A stretch of DNA of 64,000 nucleotides from Dacryopinax spathularia (taxonomy: Eukaryota; Basidiomycota; Dacrymycetes; Dacrymycetales; Dacrymycetaceae): NCBI GenBank assembly GCA_037974965.1, contig JBBPFI010000002.1:558001-622000 (forward strand). The letters run 5' to 3'. Positions 11,329 to 23,353 of the stretch are shown piece after piece. The notes below the pieces were generated by a model. It had not been told where the DNA came from. It saw only the letters and a program-made list of their open reading frames with translations, and did not search any database. A program made the translations under genes and the position numbers. Numbering within the stretch: position 1 is the first letter of the stretch; every line of letters begins with the position of its first letter.

Positions 11329-13650
11329 ATGCCACCTAAACGCGCTGCGACGACGCAGGATGGTCCACCGGCCAAGAAAGCTGCTATTACAAATGGTGAC
11401 AAGAAGGGCAAGCCGCAGGCGGTGGCAAAGCCTTCACCACAAAAGGCAAAGAGCCAGAGTGCTGGTCGCAAGATCAAGCAAGAAGACGGCTTGACGAAGG
11501 AGAAGGGTAAAGGCAAGGGCAAGTCGGTCAATGGGAAGTCGGAGGAGAAGACCAAGACGAGGAAGAAGACGGTCACTGCTAAGGATGACGATACTGTGGA
11601 GGAGGAGAGCGAGAAGTCGATTGATGAGATGGAGGTGGAGATGGCTGTCGATGGCGAGCAGATGGATGAGCAGGAGCTATCAGAACTGCGGACAATCACC
11701 AAGCGTACGCATTCTCGGATGCTCATCCCTTCCGTGAACTGACGTTCTGGCAGAGGACAAAATGGCTCGGAAGGAAGAGCGGAAAGCGCGGAAGATGGCC
11801 AAGCCAAATGCCGACATGACGGCCAAGGCAAAACACCTCTGGTCGCTAGCCCGGAAAACCGACGTATCAAAAGAAGAGCGGACCAAGCACATCAAGGCTC
11901 TGATGGAGACCATCCGCGGGCATGTGAAGGAGATCGTCTTCAAGCACGATACGAGTCGGATTATCCAGACGCTCGTCAAGTACGGAGGGAGTGAGGAGAG
12001 GAACGAAGTTGCTTTGGAGCTGAAGGGGTCCTATCCGGAGCTTGCGACGAGCAAGTACTCCAAGTTCCTCGTCACGAAGCTCATCCGGTATTGTCCGGCA
12101 CATCGAACATCGATATTGGAAGAATTCCAGAAAGATGTCGTCCGCCTCCTGCTACACAAGGAGGGCTCTGCTGTCCTTGCCGATGCGTACGAGCTGTATT
12201 GCAATGCTGCCGAGAGGGCGCTGTTGTTGCGTGACTTCTATGGGAAGGAAGTGGCGTTGTTCGACAGTCAGAAGCTGGGCAAGGGAGGGTTGAAGGCGGT
12301 TCTTGAGGATGCTACCGTAGAGAGGCGGAGGAGAGTGCTGGGCGCTGTCCAGGAAAACCTGAATACCATGTACGTGAACTGATCTCGCCCGGCTGGCACG
12401 AATGCTGACATCGTTCGCAGCTTCAACAACTCCGACAAGGGTGCTGCCAGCTTCCTAATTGTCCACAAGGCGACCTGGGAGTATCTCTCCGAACTCGCCT
12501 TGTTGCCCGACGAAGAGGAGCAAGACCGGCTAAGACGGGGGCTCTTCGAAAAGTACGTCCGCATCACTCTTCACCAGATAGCATCGTCTGACATATGCAC
12601 AGCTGTCAAGAACTCCTTGCTGAGTTTGTGCATACACGAGATGGCAGTCGGGTTGTTCGGGAGTTCCTCGCTAGGGGCACGGCAAAAGACCGGAAGGTCA
12701 TCTTGAAGACTCTCAAGCCGCATATGGAGAAGATATGTAAGGATGAGGAGGCGCAACTGGTATTGTTGACGGCGCTGGATGTCATTGAGTGAGTCGTGTC
12801 TCCAACAATTTCCTAGACTGCACTAACAACGCGTGTAGTGATACCAAGCTGCTGGCCAAGTCCGTCATATCCGACATCACCGACCTCGCACCTTCCCTCT
12901 CCTTCGACAAGCACAAACTAGGCCGGCGTGTCCTCCTATATCTCCTCGTACCCCGCAGCCCGCGACATTTCCCTCCCCCAACACTCGCTCTCCTCAGCGA
13001 GACGGACGCGATGAGCAAGAAGACGAGCAAGAAGGACCCTAATGTTCGAAGAGAGGAGATCAAGAAGGCCGCTAGTGCGGATCTGATCGCTTGCGTTGTC
13101 AAGAACGGGGTGGAGATGATGAAGGATCCTGGTGCGAGTTTGGTCGTCACGGAGATTATGCTGTATGCGGAGGGTGGTGAGTACTCTTCGCATTTCATGA
13201 CATGCGGCTGCTAATTGTGAGATAGACAAATCCGCTGCCACTGAGACATTACTACGACCCATACGGGAAGCAACTGAAAATAAGACCTGGGACGACCTCT
13301 CAGCGCTCATCGACCACCCGCACGTCTCCCGTCTCTACAAGACTCTCATCCAAGGTGGCCACTTCGACAAAGAAACCCACCAGATCCTCGAGACCCCCGC
13401 CTGGTCAGGCGATGTTTTCGCAGATGCGTTCTTCTCCGCTGCCGGAGGGGAAGAGGACGGCGAGGCGCTCGTGAGGATCGCTAGTGGGTCAGGCGCGTTC
13501 CTGGTCGCGGAGCTGGCGGGTAAGCTGAGGGACAAGCCGGCGGGGAAGAAGATGAAGCGGATCTTTGATGTGGATGCTGTCAAGCGGATACAGGAGAAGG
13601 AGGTGAAGGGTTGTGGTGTGTTGATGGAGAAGATTCATGCGCTGAGCTAG
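11329..13650 (+). CDS. PUF6: PUF6, Pumilio-family ribosome biogenesis protein
   Basis: ATG 11329, TAG 13648-13650, with at least five short introns (donors near 11704, 12371, 12554, 12788 and 13176). The N-terminus is a Lys-rich, then acidic, disordered region of about 130 residues. The HLWSLARKTDVSKEERTKHI block follows, then Pumilio-type helical repeats such as VFKHDTSRIIQTLVKYG, SKYSKFLVTKLIRYC, HKEGSAVLADAYELY and HTRDGSRVVREFLARGT. The C-terminal CPL-type region ends with VKGCGVLMEKIHALS. Puf6 (human PUM3) is nucleolar, binds nucleic acid without classical Puf specificity and supports 60S assembly; in yeast it also represses ASH1 mRNA. The order and length match the family. Confidence 0.88.
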
Positions 13651-13872
13651 GTTACGTATTTATATTACTCCTGCGGTAGTGGCGCGTGATATTTTGGATA
13701 TTTTCCTCCTTGGGTTTCTTGTGATCATGCCATCTGCTCCATATGCAATCATTGTTACTACCGTAATACATTACCCTTGGTACAATGATATCACAAAACC
13801 CAAAATAAGGCCAGAACCGAAAAATGCAACCCAAAATCCCAGAGTAACAGTACAAAACATACCAGGACGTCA

Positions 13873-16123
13873 TCAGGACGACGCCCGCCTCTTGAGCCTC
13901 GCAACCTCCCGCTCGATCTCCTTCCGATAATCATAATACGTGCCCTGCCACTGTGACTTCGACCGCTCGCAATGCTACCCACCAACGCATCAGTACAACA
14001 ACTCCTGCCTCACCCACCAAACGGCACAACGAGACGCACCTGACGCGCAAAATCCGCCCAGCTCACCCTCCCGTCCGGCAACAGCGTGGGCGACCCAGCA
14101 AGATACTGGATGATGACCCTCCTATACCGCCGGTGTAACGCCTTCTTGGCTTGATTCCGCTGGGCCGCTTCTTGCTGCAGCTGTTTTCTTGGCGATAGTG
14201 GTGGCTGTTGAGGTTGCTGGACTTGTTTGGAAGATGTGGGTGGTGCCGGGTTGGGTCGCGGCGGGGAGGGCTTTGGGGCTGCTGGGGGCGTCTTCCATGG
14301 TAGGCGGTCGTTGGAGGTCGGGATGAGGGGGTTGGGGTAGACGTAGAGCGTTTCCTAGATAGCGTGCGACGGGAATATTGTCAAAGACGACGAGTATAGG
14401 AGAGGAATGGGGACGTACGGGTTTCTTTCGGGGAGAACGGCGAGGGAAGGCCTGCCAGTCCTCGTCATCTTCGCCTGCCTGCTCATCCCGGTCCTCTGCT
14501 CCGTCTTCCCCGTGGTCGCCCGCGATGTCATCCTCATCATCATGTCCCTCATCCTCATCATCTTCGCTGCGATCCTCATCGTCCTCCCCTTCCAACTCAT
14601 CAATAAGGTCCTCCGTGCTATCCACACCACCACCACCACCATCATCAACCTCACTCCCCTCCTCCGCTGGCCTCCCCTTCCTCCCCTCAGACAGAGTAGC
14701 AAACCTCACCCCCCTCCCTCCACTCCCGGACCGCCGACGCCTCCGCCAACTCCGAGAGTCATCTTTCCGCTTGAACCGTCCTTTCGAGTCGCGCACCATT
14801 GGTTTGCCCGGACTGGGCGTTCCATCCCCATCCGTACTTTCGTCTTCTTCCTGCTCGTCGGCTTCGTCCTCCTGCTCAGCGAGGTCGTACGCGTCGTCTT
14901 CATCGTGAGAATCTTGTACGTCCTCCTCAAGAGGAAAGTCAACACGTGGGCGCTTCTTGCCACCTCCCCGCTGCCGCACACTTCGCGCCTCCACTCCATC
15001 TTCCTCCTCCTCCTCGTCGCTCTCCTCCCTAACGGCTCTAGACCGTTTCCTCCCTCCGTCCAACCCACTCCCATCCGCTCTGCCCCGCTGCTGCCAGTCC
15101 CGTTCCCGCCTAGCCCTGGCGCGCTCCCTCGCTCGGCGGAACTGAGCTGCCCAGCGCATTGTCTCGTCTTCCTCTTCCTCTTCCTCTTCGTCCTCCTCCT
15201 GCTCTTCTTCTTCGTCTTCCTCCTCTTGCTCTTGCTCCTGCTCCTGCTCTTCCTCCTCACGGCGGGTGGGGACATCAGACCCCTCGGAAAGTATGGCGGT
15301 AGAGTTCGACTCCTGCCGGCCGGAAGAAGTAGATGGAGTTGGCAGAGGCGCGGTCGGTACACTGCGTGCAGCGGCGGCGGCGGCGGCGGCAGCGTTGGGG
15401 GGGAAGAGCGATTGGCTTCCTTTCCCCGCAGCACTCGGGCGTGCAGCGGTTTCGGGTAGCTCCGTCCGACCTAGCGTAGACTGACGCGCTGCGGGTGGAT
15501 GACCCGGTCGGCTTGGGGCGACTGGTGCATGTCGACCTGAGCCCTGCATCGCAGGCGTTGGCGTTGGAATATCTCCTATCGAAGTGGTCGTTGTAGTGGT
15601 GGGAACGAGCGGAGGAGGGGGAGGAGGAGGCGGGGGAGCCATAGCAATCTGCACCAACGAGTTGAACATATCCCTAAACTGAAGCTCCGTCTTCTTGTAC
15701 CTCGCTACACACCCCCACAAAATCCCATCAGCTTCTTTTCCGACCCCCTTCCCCGACGGGGAGAGATATGTATAAAGAGATAGACATGAAGAGAGAGATA
15801 TGAAGAAAGAGAGGGAGAGAAAGAGAGAGAGAAATGGACGCACCACCCAACTCCGGATCGCCCTGAAACCCCACCAAGCCAATCAACTCGGCCTGCACCT
15901 GCTGCAGCTCGAGCATATACCTCAGCTGCTCCGTTTGCTGGGTTTGGAGCTGGGCGAGACGGGTTTCGGTGGCGTGGAGGCGGTGGGCGAGGGCTTGGAG
16001 TGTTGCTTGGATTTCTTGGTTGGGTTGGGTCGGTTGGGTTGATGATGATGATGAATTAGGTAGGGGGTGAGACGGGGAGAGTGTTGTGGTCGGGGGAGGG
16101 GCGGTTGGGGTTGGTGCGGGCAT
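13873..16123 (-). CDS. Highly acidic low-complexity protein of unknown function
   Basis: ATG 16123, TGA 13873-13875. The N-terminal exon has a short helical segment with heptad character (LAHRLHATETRLAQLQTQQT), then an intron holding GA-rich microsatellite sequence around 15775-15835. The long middle exon encodes Pro, Ala and Ser tracts, a long Glu/Asp-rich stretch with Arg-Arg islands, and a second acidic block. An intron near 14353-14418 leads to a basic C-terminal part: KKALHRRYRRVIIQYLAGSP, then GRVSWADFARQ, another intron, and CERSKSQWQGTYYDYRKEI. The short C-terminal region looks folded and is faintly Myb-like in its Trp/Arg spacing, but I cannot name a family. A nuclear or chromatin role is a guess. 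Exon joins were checked by eye. Confidence 0.6.
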
Positions 16124-16160
16124 GGTGGGCTGTTATTTCAGATCTGGCTGGGATGGGACC

Positions 16161-16210
16161 GGTTGACAGTGACCGACAGCAACCGACAGTGACCGACAGT
16201 AATCGACAGT
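16161..16210. repeat. Five 10-bp direct repeats (consensus RAYCGACAGT)
   Basis: Five consecutive 10-mers read ggttgacagt, gaccgacagc, aaccgacagt, gaccgacagt and aatcgacagt. They lie 38-87 bp upstream of the acidic-protein start codon, in its likely promoter or 5' UTR. Confidence 0.85.
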
Positions 16211-16256
16211 ATATACCCCGATCAGACAGGGGTCCAGTCTATCAGAATAGCAAGAG

Positions 16257-16284
16257 CCAACAGCCAACAGCCAACAACCAACAG
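16257..16284. repeat. Four 7-bp direct repeats (CCAACAG)
   Basis: Four copies of ccaacag (one ccaacaa) in tandem, about 45 bp beyond the 10-bp repeat array and also upstream of the acidic-protein gene. Confidence 0.85.
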
Positions 16285-16956
16285 TCCAAACTGGTAAGTC
16301 TAAGTCGAGGTGTGGAGATATCGGGCGCCAACCGCCAGGGTCGCGAGCGCCAGCAGGACGACCAACGACTGTCCTTCCGACTTCGATAACGGCCAGGGGG
16401 AGTAAGAAGTCGAAACTCATTGGGCAAGTTCTGGGTATTTCGGACTGTACTTCTCTCATATCCGTTTTACTGGTCTGGGATACCTCTATGGTGTATGACG
16501 CGTATTTTCTTACGTACCCCGCTTGGCAAACCAAGACAGTCAGAGGTGAACGGAGAGACGTCGGGCATCAATAACATGAATTAACATCCCCCTCTCCTCA
16601 AGCACAATCATCCTACCTACTCCCACCCATCCCACTCATGCACAACGACATGAGATCGCAAGGGCAGGCTTTTGACAGAACGATCGTAGCTCAAAGAAAG
16701 GGGGAAAACAACATCCGCCAGGGAAGACTCCTTTTGCAGTCGGACAACAAAGAGGAGTGATTGACTGTGGGTGTACGGCTGTACGAAAGTGCGAAAGAGT
16801 ATCGCTAGAAGTGAGAGGGGAAAGGAAGGCATCCGGGGGTATAGGGCGGCTCGCGCGTTGGTTGGATGGATTTGGAGAACAGAGAGCAAGAAAGCAAGCG
16901 TAAACAACGAGAGAGGAGAACGAGGGAGAGAGGTCGATGGGTGGACCGGGATAGGT

Positions 16957-17710
16957 TTAGTCCTCCTCGTCCTCGCAGTCCTCGTCGTCGTCGTCTGGGG
17001 AAGCGGTTGGCGTGGCGGCCGCGCTGCTCGTTGTGGTCGAGCTGGTCGCGGGCGTGCTGATGGTAGTGACGACGCTGGTGACGCTGACGAGTGTCACGCC
17101 CGCGCTTGAGCCACCAGGTGCGGCAGCGGCGTTCGCAGCTACGGCCGTAGTGCTCACCACGGCGGACGAGCTGGCGGTAGCGACGGCGGTGTTCACGCCA
17201 ATGGCGGGCGTGGGCGCGTTAGCACCGTTATTGGCCGTGAACGCCGCCGGAAGCTGGTAGAGCTTGTTCCCGACGCAGAGCACCTCCCCAACGTAGATAT
17301 TATCGCACGCGTCGTCGATCTGCGGGTTGTTCAGCCCAAGGTACGTCCCGTTGATCGCGAACTGCTGGGCGATCCCGTCGCACGTGTCGCCGCCCTGGAC
17401 GGTGTAGGTCACATCGCAGTCCGAGCCGTCGGTGAGGCCGAGACAGAGGTTCTCGCCGATCTCGAGGTTGGAGCAGGCGTCGTCGATCGCCGGGTTGAGC
17501 ATCGCCAGTTGGTAGGTGGAGACGGAGACGGCGCGGGAGATGCCGTCGCAGGTGTCGCCGGCGGAGACGGTGTAGTTGCGCGAGCAGGTGTAGGTGGTCG
17601 TCGCGGCGAGCGCGGCTGCACGAGTGGGTTAGCATGCGTGTCTCTCTTTGCCGTGGGAAAGGGAAGGGGTACGCACATGAAGCGAAGAGAGCGACAGCAG
17701 CGAAGAACAT
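16957..17710 (-). CDS. Secreted protein with two LysM domains and an acidic tail
   Basis: Exon 1 is short (from ATG 17710: MFFAAVALFAS), then an intron of about 60 bp, then one long exon to TAA 16957. The start gives a hydrophobic signal peptide ending near ALAA. Two LysM-type units follow: NYTVSAGDTCDGISRAVSVS with LNPAIDDACSNLEIGENLC, and TYTVQGGDTCDGIAQQFAIN with NNPQIDDACDNIYVGEVLC. Cysteines are regularly placed, as in fungal extracellular LysM proteins. A Thr/Ser/Ala/Val-rich, mucin-like linker of about 90 residues leads to DDDDEDCEDEED. Fungal LysM proteins bind chitin oligomers and can hide the cell wall from hosts or other microbes. There is no hydrophobic GPI-type end, so the mature form is probably soluble or wall-bound through chitin. 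Confidence 0.88.
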
Positions 17711-17968
17711 GTTTACTTTCTTTCTCAGAGTCTTCAAGGGGTTGATGCGCGAAGAGGTGGGTGGGATATGCAAGAAAAACAATGGGTTGGGAATTGACCG
17801 GTGGTCGAACGAGAGTTGGAGAATGAGCGTGGGTGCGAGTACGCTTTGACTGAGTTGGTTGGTTGCGTTAAGCAAGTAGATCAAGAGTCGGTGATGGTGA
17901 TGAGGAGGGGATGATGGACGACGAGCAAACAGGTGACACGACGAGGAGGAGGAGGAGGGGAAGGGGGA

Positions 17969-18013
17969 GTGAGTGAGTGAGTGTTTGATTGATTGATTGA
18001 GAGAGAGAGAGAG
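17969..18013. repeat. Compound microsatellite (GAGT)n (TGAT)n (GA)n
   Basis: Consecutive short tandem runs gtgagtgagtgagtg, ttgattgattgattg and gagagagagagag. This is simple-sequence DNA upstream of the LysM gene. Confidence 0.8.
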
Positions 18014-18715
18014 AAGGGGCCGATGGAAGGCGAAAAGGGCAACCCGCGTTTGCTTCCATCCGCCCACCACACCACACACACTCAACCCTCATGGAACCTG
18101 TTTCACACCGCGCGTAGGAAGGGTTGGATCACAACCAGTCGAGAACCCTTGGCGACGCCTCCGAGTCTCCCTCCCTGCGAGAAGGTTCATTCATTTCAAC
18201 TCTCTTTACATGCTTGGCTTCGAATAAAACGCGTTCCTTACAGCAGCACGCGACACTTGAGGCTGGGCGAGACGAGAACGCGCTCCCTCTTGCTATGTAC
18301 CCACTTGGGAGGGGGGACGGTTGTTTGGGCTGTAAGATACTGGGCGAAGTCTCGTTACTAGGCTGTGGGATGGGCGTGTCTCATTTGCGCGGCGGTAAGG
18401 GATGGGGGTCGTCATCCCCAGAGTGCTGGGCTGCTGCGCGCTCTTCGCTGGCTGGGGCGTAATTTACCGGGCTCGGGCATTAGAGGACGGGTAATGATAG
18501 CGAACAAAATAGCCAGCATGTGCTGTTACGGCAAAAACGGAAACCAAGGAAAGACGCCGTTACTAGCCAATTTGCCGGTGTCGCGCTTTTGTCGCAGCTC
18601 GTGTTCCATGCTAACCCCCAAGATGAAACTGACCGTCTGAGTCCCGTCCGCCCAGATCGGACTCAAGACATGAGCAAGATCACGTGGATACGTGCATCAC
18701 CTGACTTAGAGGGTG

Positions 18716-18721
18716 ACGCGT
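18716..18721. promoter_or_regulatory. ACGCGT (MluI cell-cycle box) upstream of DNA2
   Basis: ACGCGT lies about 160 bp before the DNA2 start codon and is followed by CGCG. In ascomycete yeasts MBF binds this motif and drives G1/S genes including DNA replication factors. Use in this organism is inferred. Confidence 0.4.
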
Positions 18722-18878
18722 CGCGCCTGTTCATTACAGCATCACGCTCTTCACCCTCATTACCGCATTTGGCCACCTCCTCGTCCTCTGCATTTGGGCA
18801 AGTCATCCCTCCTCAAGCCACGTCGACTGATACCCTTCCATCAATACCTCTCCGCTTTGGTCAACAATAACTGCAAGT

Positions 18879-21800
18879 ATGACTATGGCTCCAACAAGCG
18901 CTACCACCACTATGAAAGAGGAAGAAGACTCGTCGTTCCTCCTTTCACTTCTGGCGTCAATGTCATCCGACCCCGTCTCCCCCTCATCATCATCAGCGTC
19001 CAAACACCCGCGGAAGACGAAGACGAAATCAAAACCCAAGCCTCCAAAACGCAGCCCAGCGAAGTCCTCCATCTTAAAAGACTGTACCAACCGCTCCCCT
19101 CTCCGCAAGACGCCATGCAAACCCCGTGCGTATGCACATCCTCGGTCGACGTCCGAGCCTGAGGTGAAGCGATGTAAGCTGGAAGAAGAGCATACAGCGT
19201 TGTTGGTTGGGCTGGAGTTGGAGGAAGGGTTCTTTGACTGGAGACCTTCAAGCGCGGAGAGCACGCCCGCTAAGCCCGCTCCTACTTCCCAGCTCCGTCA
19301 GCCTTCCTCTGCTCGCACCTCGTTGAGCGCTCGGAGGGAGTCGAGAACGCCAATCAAGATCGAACCTCTAAAGGAGGAAGAGAAGGAGAACGTCTTTCTC
19401 CTTCCTCCGACCACAGGACAAGAGGTCAAGCGCGGAGACGTCCAGCCTACAGCTGAAGTGCAGAAGGTGTTGGATGGACGGATGAGGGCTAAGTTGAAGG
19501 CGGAGGAGGACTTGAAGAGGCTGTTGGAGGGGGCGGAGACGTGGGATTGGGGGGATATGCTTTCTTCGCCTGTCAAGGGCGGTCCCTCCCCTATTGCAGC
19601 GAGCAAGACGGTAGCCCGTGCTCCTGAGCCAGAACCTACAGTACGTACCTTGCGCCTTTCGTGGCGTTGCGATCTGAACGAGAGCAGGAGTCATCTTCAT
19701 CATCACCCAACCCACTCCCCTGCATGCGCTGCTCAATCGACACCATCAACGTCATCCCCCTCCGCACCGCCGCCCGCGGGCACCGTACCGAATTCCACAT
19801 CCTCGCCCATCTCCCACACAGCACCACCCGCATCCTGCTAATCCTTCGAGACGACTGGACCGAACTCCCCCTCCAACCGCTCGACACCCTGACAGTCCAC
19901 TCACATCTCCTTCCCGCTCCCTCCCAGTACTCTCCAAACCTAGCCACAGCAATAGTGGACGGCAAGCAGGGGTTTGTGGTGCATCATCCGGACGTGCTGC
20001 TTCCACCGACGATGGTCAGCACTGCTGGGCAGTGTTTGAGGAAACCCTTGGTTAGTGCGTTGTTGAGGAGCAGCTCGATGGGCGGCGAGCAGGGGTATAG
20101 GGCGGTGCTGTGGGGGAATTTGCTGCATGAGGTCGTGCAGCGATGTCTGACCTCTGCCTCTTCCTCTTCCGCTTCCTCTTCACCGGAGGACGACAGCCGC
20201 CCTTCCAGCACTTCATCAATGAACTTCCCCGATGGGGATGCTCAAGGCGAGAAGGAACCAGAACCGCAGCAGGGCTGGTCATCAGAACTGATCGACCACC
20301 ACCTCCGTTCCGTCCTGTACAGCCCCTCCGGCATAGAAGGCTGTTTCCGCGCAGGCGTATCAGTCGACGAAGCCCTGCGCGAACTCCAACACCGAGCCTC
20401 AGGGCTGATCGAGTTCTCCCGCCGGTTCCTACGCTCCGAGCCTTCTCAGGAAGGTGTTCTGGCGGACGCGCCGGGGCAGGAAAGTGAGGCCTGGGCGGGG
20501 ATAAGGAGGGCTAAGGCGGTGGAGGAAGATATTTGGAGCCCGGGGTGGGGGCTGAAGGGGAAGGTTGATGCGAGTGTCGATGTCGTTCTTTCTGAGCCTG
20601 CCGAAGGGGACTTCTTTGCGCCTCGCCGTTCCTCCTCTGGCGTTGGGGTAGATGGGGGAAAGGCGGGTAAGGGAGGGCAAGGGAGGAAGAGGAAGGAGGG
20701 GACGATGCCGTTTGAGATCAAGACGGGTAGAGCAGCCAAGGGGCTCGAGCATCGGGCGCAGACGATGTTGTATACGCTTTTATTGGGGGAGCGATATCGT
20801 GAGTCCTCTCTTCCCTCTCTTCCCTCCCGCTCTCCCTGTTCAGAAAGCCGGCAATGAGCTGACACAAGCGCAGATACGCATATCCCGAGTGGGCTGCTGT
20901 ATTATACCCAGAGCGCGGAGGTCATCCGGGTCGAGGCGAAACGGAATGAGCTGCGTGGCCTCCTGATGCTGAGGAACGAGCTTGCGGAATGGGTGATGAA
21001 GCGCCGTCGAGGCCTCGACTCTATCGCCGCCCGTGGAAGTAAGAAATCCAAGAAAGCCATTCAAGCCAGTAGTGACGACGCATCCGACACCCTGGTGCTA
21101 GACGGAGGTGAGACGGAACTTGGGGACATTGAGGAGCCTAATTTCCTCCCTGCTCCGCTGGATGACAGCTGGGCCTGCAGTAAATGTTATGCTGTCGATG
21201 GGTGTATGCTCTATCGCCGGACACACGACGCTCCGCTCTCCGTCCCTCCCGAGATCGAAGACCTCTACGAGAAGAAAACGGGCCACCTGACACCCCGACA
21301 CGCTGCCTTCTTCCGCACTTGGGAACGGCTGGTCTCCCTCGAAGAGAACGACATGAACCGGTTCCGCGCTGAGCTATGGACGATGCCCGCGCACGTGCGG
21401 GAGAGCGCGGGGCGGTGTTTTGCCGATATGGTCCGGCTGCCCCTAAGGGAAGGGGAGGACGCAATCTCCCAGGGAAGCGGGAGGATGCATAGGCACACGG
21501 CGAGGTTCGTCAAGCGAGCTACTACTACGGGAAGTCCGACAAGACGGCCGAGTGGGGAGATGCTCCTCAATGGGCATATATCGGTGGGCGACCCGGTCGT
21601 CGTCTCGCTCGAAGATCCCGAAGTGCTTGCCGTGGCGCGAGGGTTCGTGCTGAGCCTTTCGCCGGACTCCGTCGTCCTGGGACTTGATCAGCCAGTGGAC
21701 GAGGACTCGCTCAAGCATCTCCCGCCGCGAGACCCCGACCGCTGGGTATGGAGGATCGACAAGGACGAGCTGTCGACGGGCGTCGCCAGGCTGCGGGACA

Positions 21801-23353
21801 ACCTCGCGCAGCTCTTCTATGCGGGAGGGGACGAGCGACGCAGGGCTCTGGTGGTCGACCTCGAACCGCCAGTCTTCTCCTCCGGGCCAGCGCTGGACGT
21901 AGCCAGCTTTGCGCCTGAGCTGAATGTACCCCAACAGGCAGCAGTCGCTAAAGTGGCCGCAGCGAAGGATTACGCCCTCATACTCGGTATGCCTGGTACG
22001 GGCAAGACGAGCACCGTTGCCGAGATTATCCGGATGCTCGTCAAGCAAGGCAAGACCGTCCTCCTCACGAGCTACACCCACTCGGCGGTGGATACCATCC
22101 TGCTTCGGCTCGGTGAAGTGGACTTTGACGTACTCCGACTGGGCAATACGGACAAAGTGCATCCAGATGCCAGGAAATACACGCTAGGCGCTCGCCCCCC
22201 CGCAACTACCGTTCAGCAGCTCGAGCACCAGCTGCTTACCCCTCCGGTAGTGGCTACCACCTGCTTGTCAATTGATCACCCGCTCTTTTCTCGGCGGAAA
22301 TTCGACTACTGCATCGTCGATGAAGCGTCGCAGATCACGCTCCCGACCTGCATAGGCCCGCTCCGGTTCGCAGATGTGTTCGTGCTCGTTGGCGACCACT
22401 TCCAACTCCCGCCGCTTGTGAAGAACCGCGCCGCAAGAAAGGGTGGGCTGGATGTGTCCCTCTTCCGGCGACTCTCGGATGCGCATCCTGAAGCTGTTGT
22501 CGACCTTACGATGCAGTACAGGATGAACGAGGATATTATGCTGCTGTCGAACAAGCTCATCTACAGCGACCGCTTACAATGCGGCTCGGAGGAGGTTGCC
22601 CGACGGTCGCTTGTTCTGCCGGACAGAGCTCCTCTGGAGGCACTGCACGCCTCACAAACGTGTGACAGCTGCTGGCTCAATGCCCTGCTGGACGAGCGGT
22701 GCAAGGCCGTCTTTGTCGACACAGATGCTCTTCCAGCGAGAGACGGCCGCGTCGGTGACCTCGTTCAAAACACGCTCGAAGCCGAACTCGTCTTCCAGCT
22801 CTCCGAGATACTCATCCGGTGCGGCGTCCCCGAGTCTGATATCGGCATCCTCTCTCTGTACCGACAGCAGATCAAGCTCCTCTCGCACCTCTTCCGTTCT
22901 CATCCAGCCGTTGAGATCCTCACTGCAGACCGAAGCCAAGGTCGCGACAAGGAGGTCATCCTCATCTCCATGGTCCGGTCGAACGAGACCGGCGAGCTGG
23001 GCGATCTGCTCAAAGATTGGAGACGGATAAACGTCAGCTTTACTCGAGCAAGGAGCAAGCTGGTCATCTTCGGTAGCCGATCGACCCTGGGCGCCAGCCA
23101 GCTGATGGAGGAGTTCTTTGGGCTTATGGAGGGCAGAGGGTGGATATATCCCCTTCAGCCTGGAGCACATCTTATCCATCGGGAACAGTTGGGCACACCA
23201 GAGCCACCCGCGCCAGTTCTCAAGCGCTCATCGGAGGAACCGGAACCAGGGACCAAGATTGAGGAAAACCGGGTGGTCACGAAGAAGTTCAAGCTGGAGT
23301 CGCCCTCACCAGCGAAACGGGCCGTTCTGAGCGATATCATCAATTCCCTATGA
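18879..23353 (+). CDS. DNA2: DNA2, DNA replication ATP-dependent helicase/nuclease
   Basis: Three exons, 18879-19640, 19688-20798 and 20874-23353, give about 1450 residues. A disordered basic N-terminus precedes the Dna2 domain (GQCLRKPLVSALL, GNLLHEVVQRCL, GKVDASVDVV, PFEIKTGR), a RecB-type nuclease with its Asp/Glu/Lys residues. The Cys in GQC and the cluster WACSKCYAVDGC fit the four-Cys Fe-S site. The C-terminal superfamily 1B helicase has Walker A GMPGTGKTSTVAE, motif II YCIVDEASQITLP, GDHFQLPPLV, MQYRMNEDIM, DRSQGRDKEVILI and INVSFTRARSKLV. Dna2 trims long Okazaki flaps and resects DNA ends. Every key motif I looked for is present, and the gene looks intact. Confidence 0.95.

Larger units (their letters stand above)
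16124..16956. other. Intergenic, about 830 bp
   Basis: Upstream of the acidic-protein gene and downstream of the LysM gene (both minus strand). It contains the two short tandem arrays listed separately. I see no coding region. Confidence 0.6.
17711..18878. other. Divergent promoter region between the LysM gene and DNA2, about 1.2 kb
   Basis: Upstream of both genes. It contains simple repeats near 17969-18013 (gagt, then attg, then ga units) and an ACGCGT motif listed separately. Small open frames on both strands show no domains. Confidence 0.55.

Noticed and set aside
14378-15484. Long plus-strand open frames (up to 350 residues) rich in Ser, Pro and Leu
   Set aside because: They are antisense to the acidic-protein gene and arise from its purine-rich codons; no start context, splicing or domain supports them.
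21443-22162. 239-residue minus-strand frame
   Set aside because: Antisense to the DNA2 helicase core, which is unmistakable on the plus strand.
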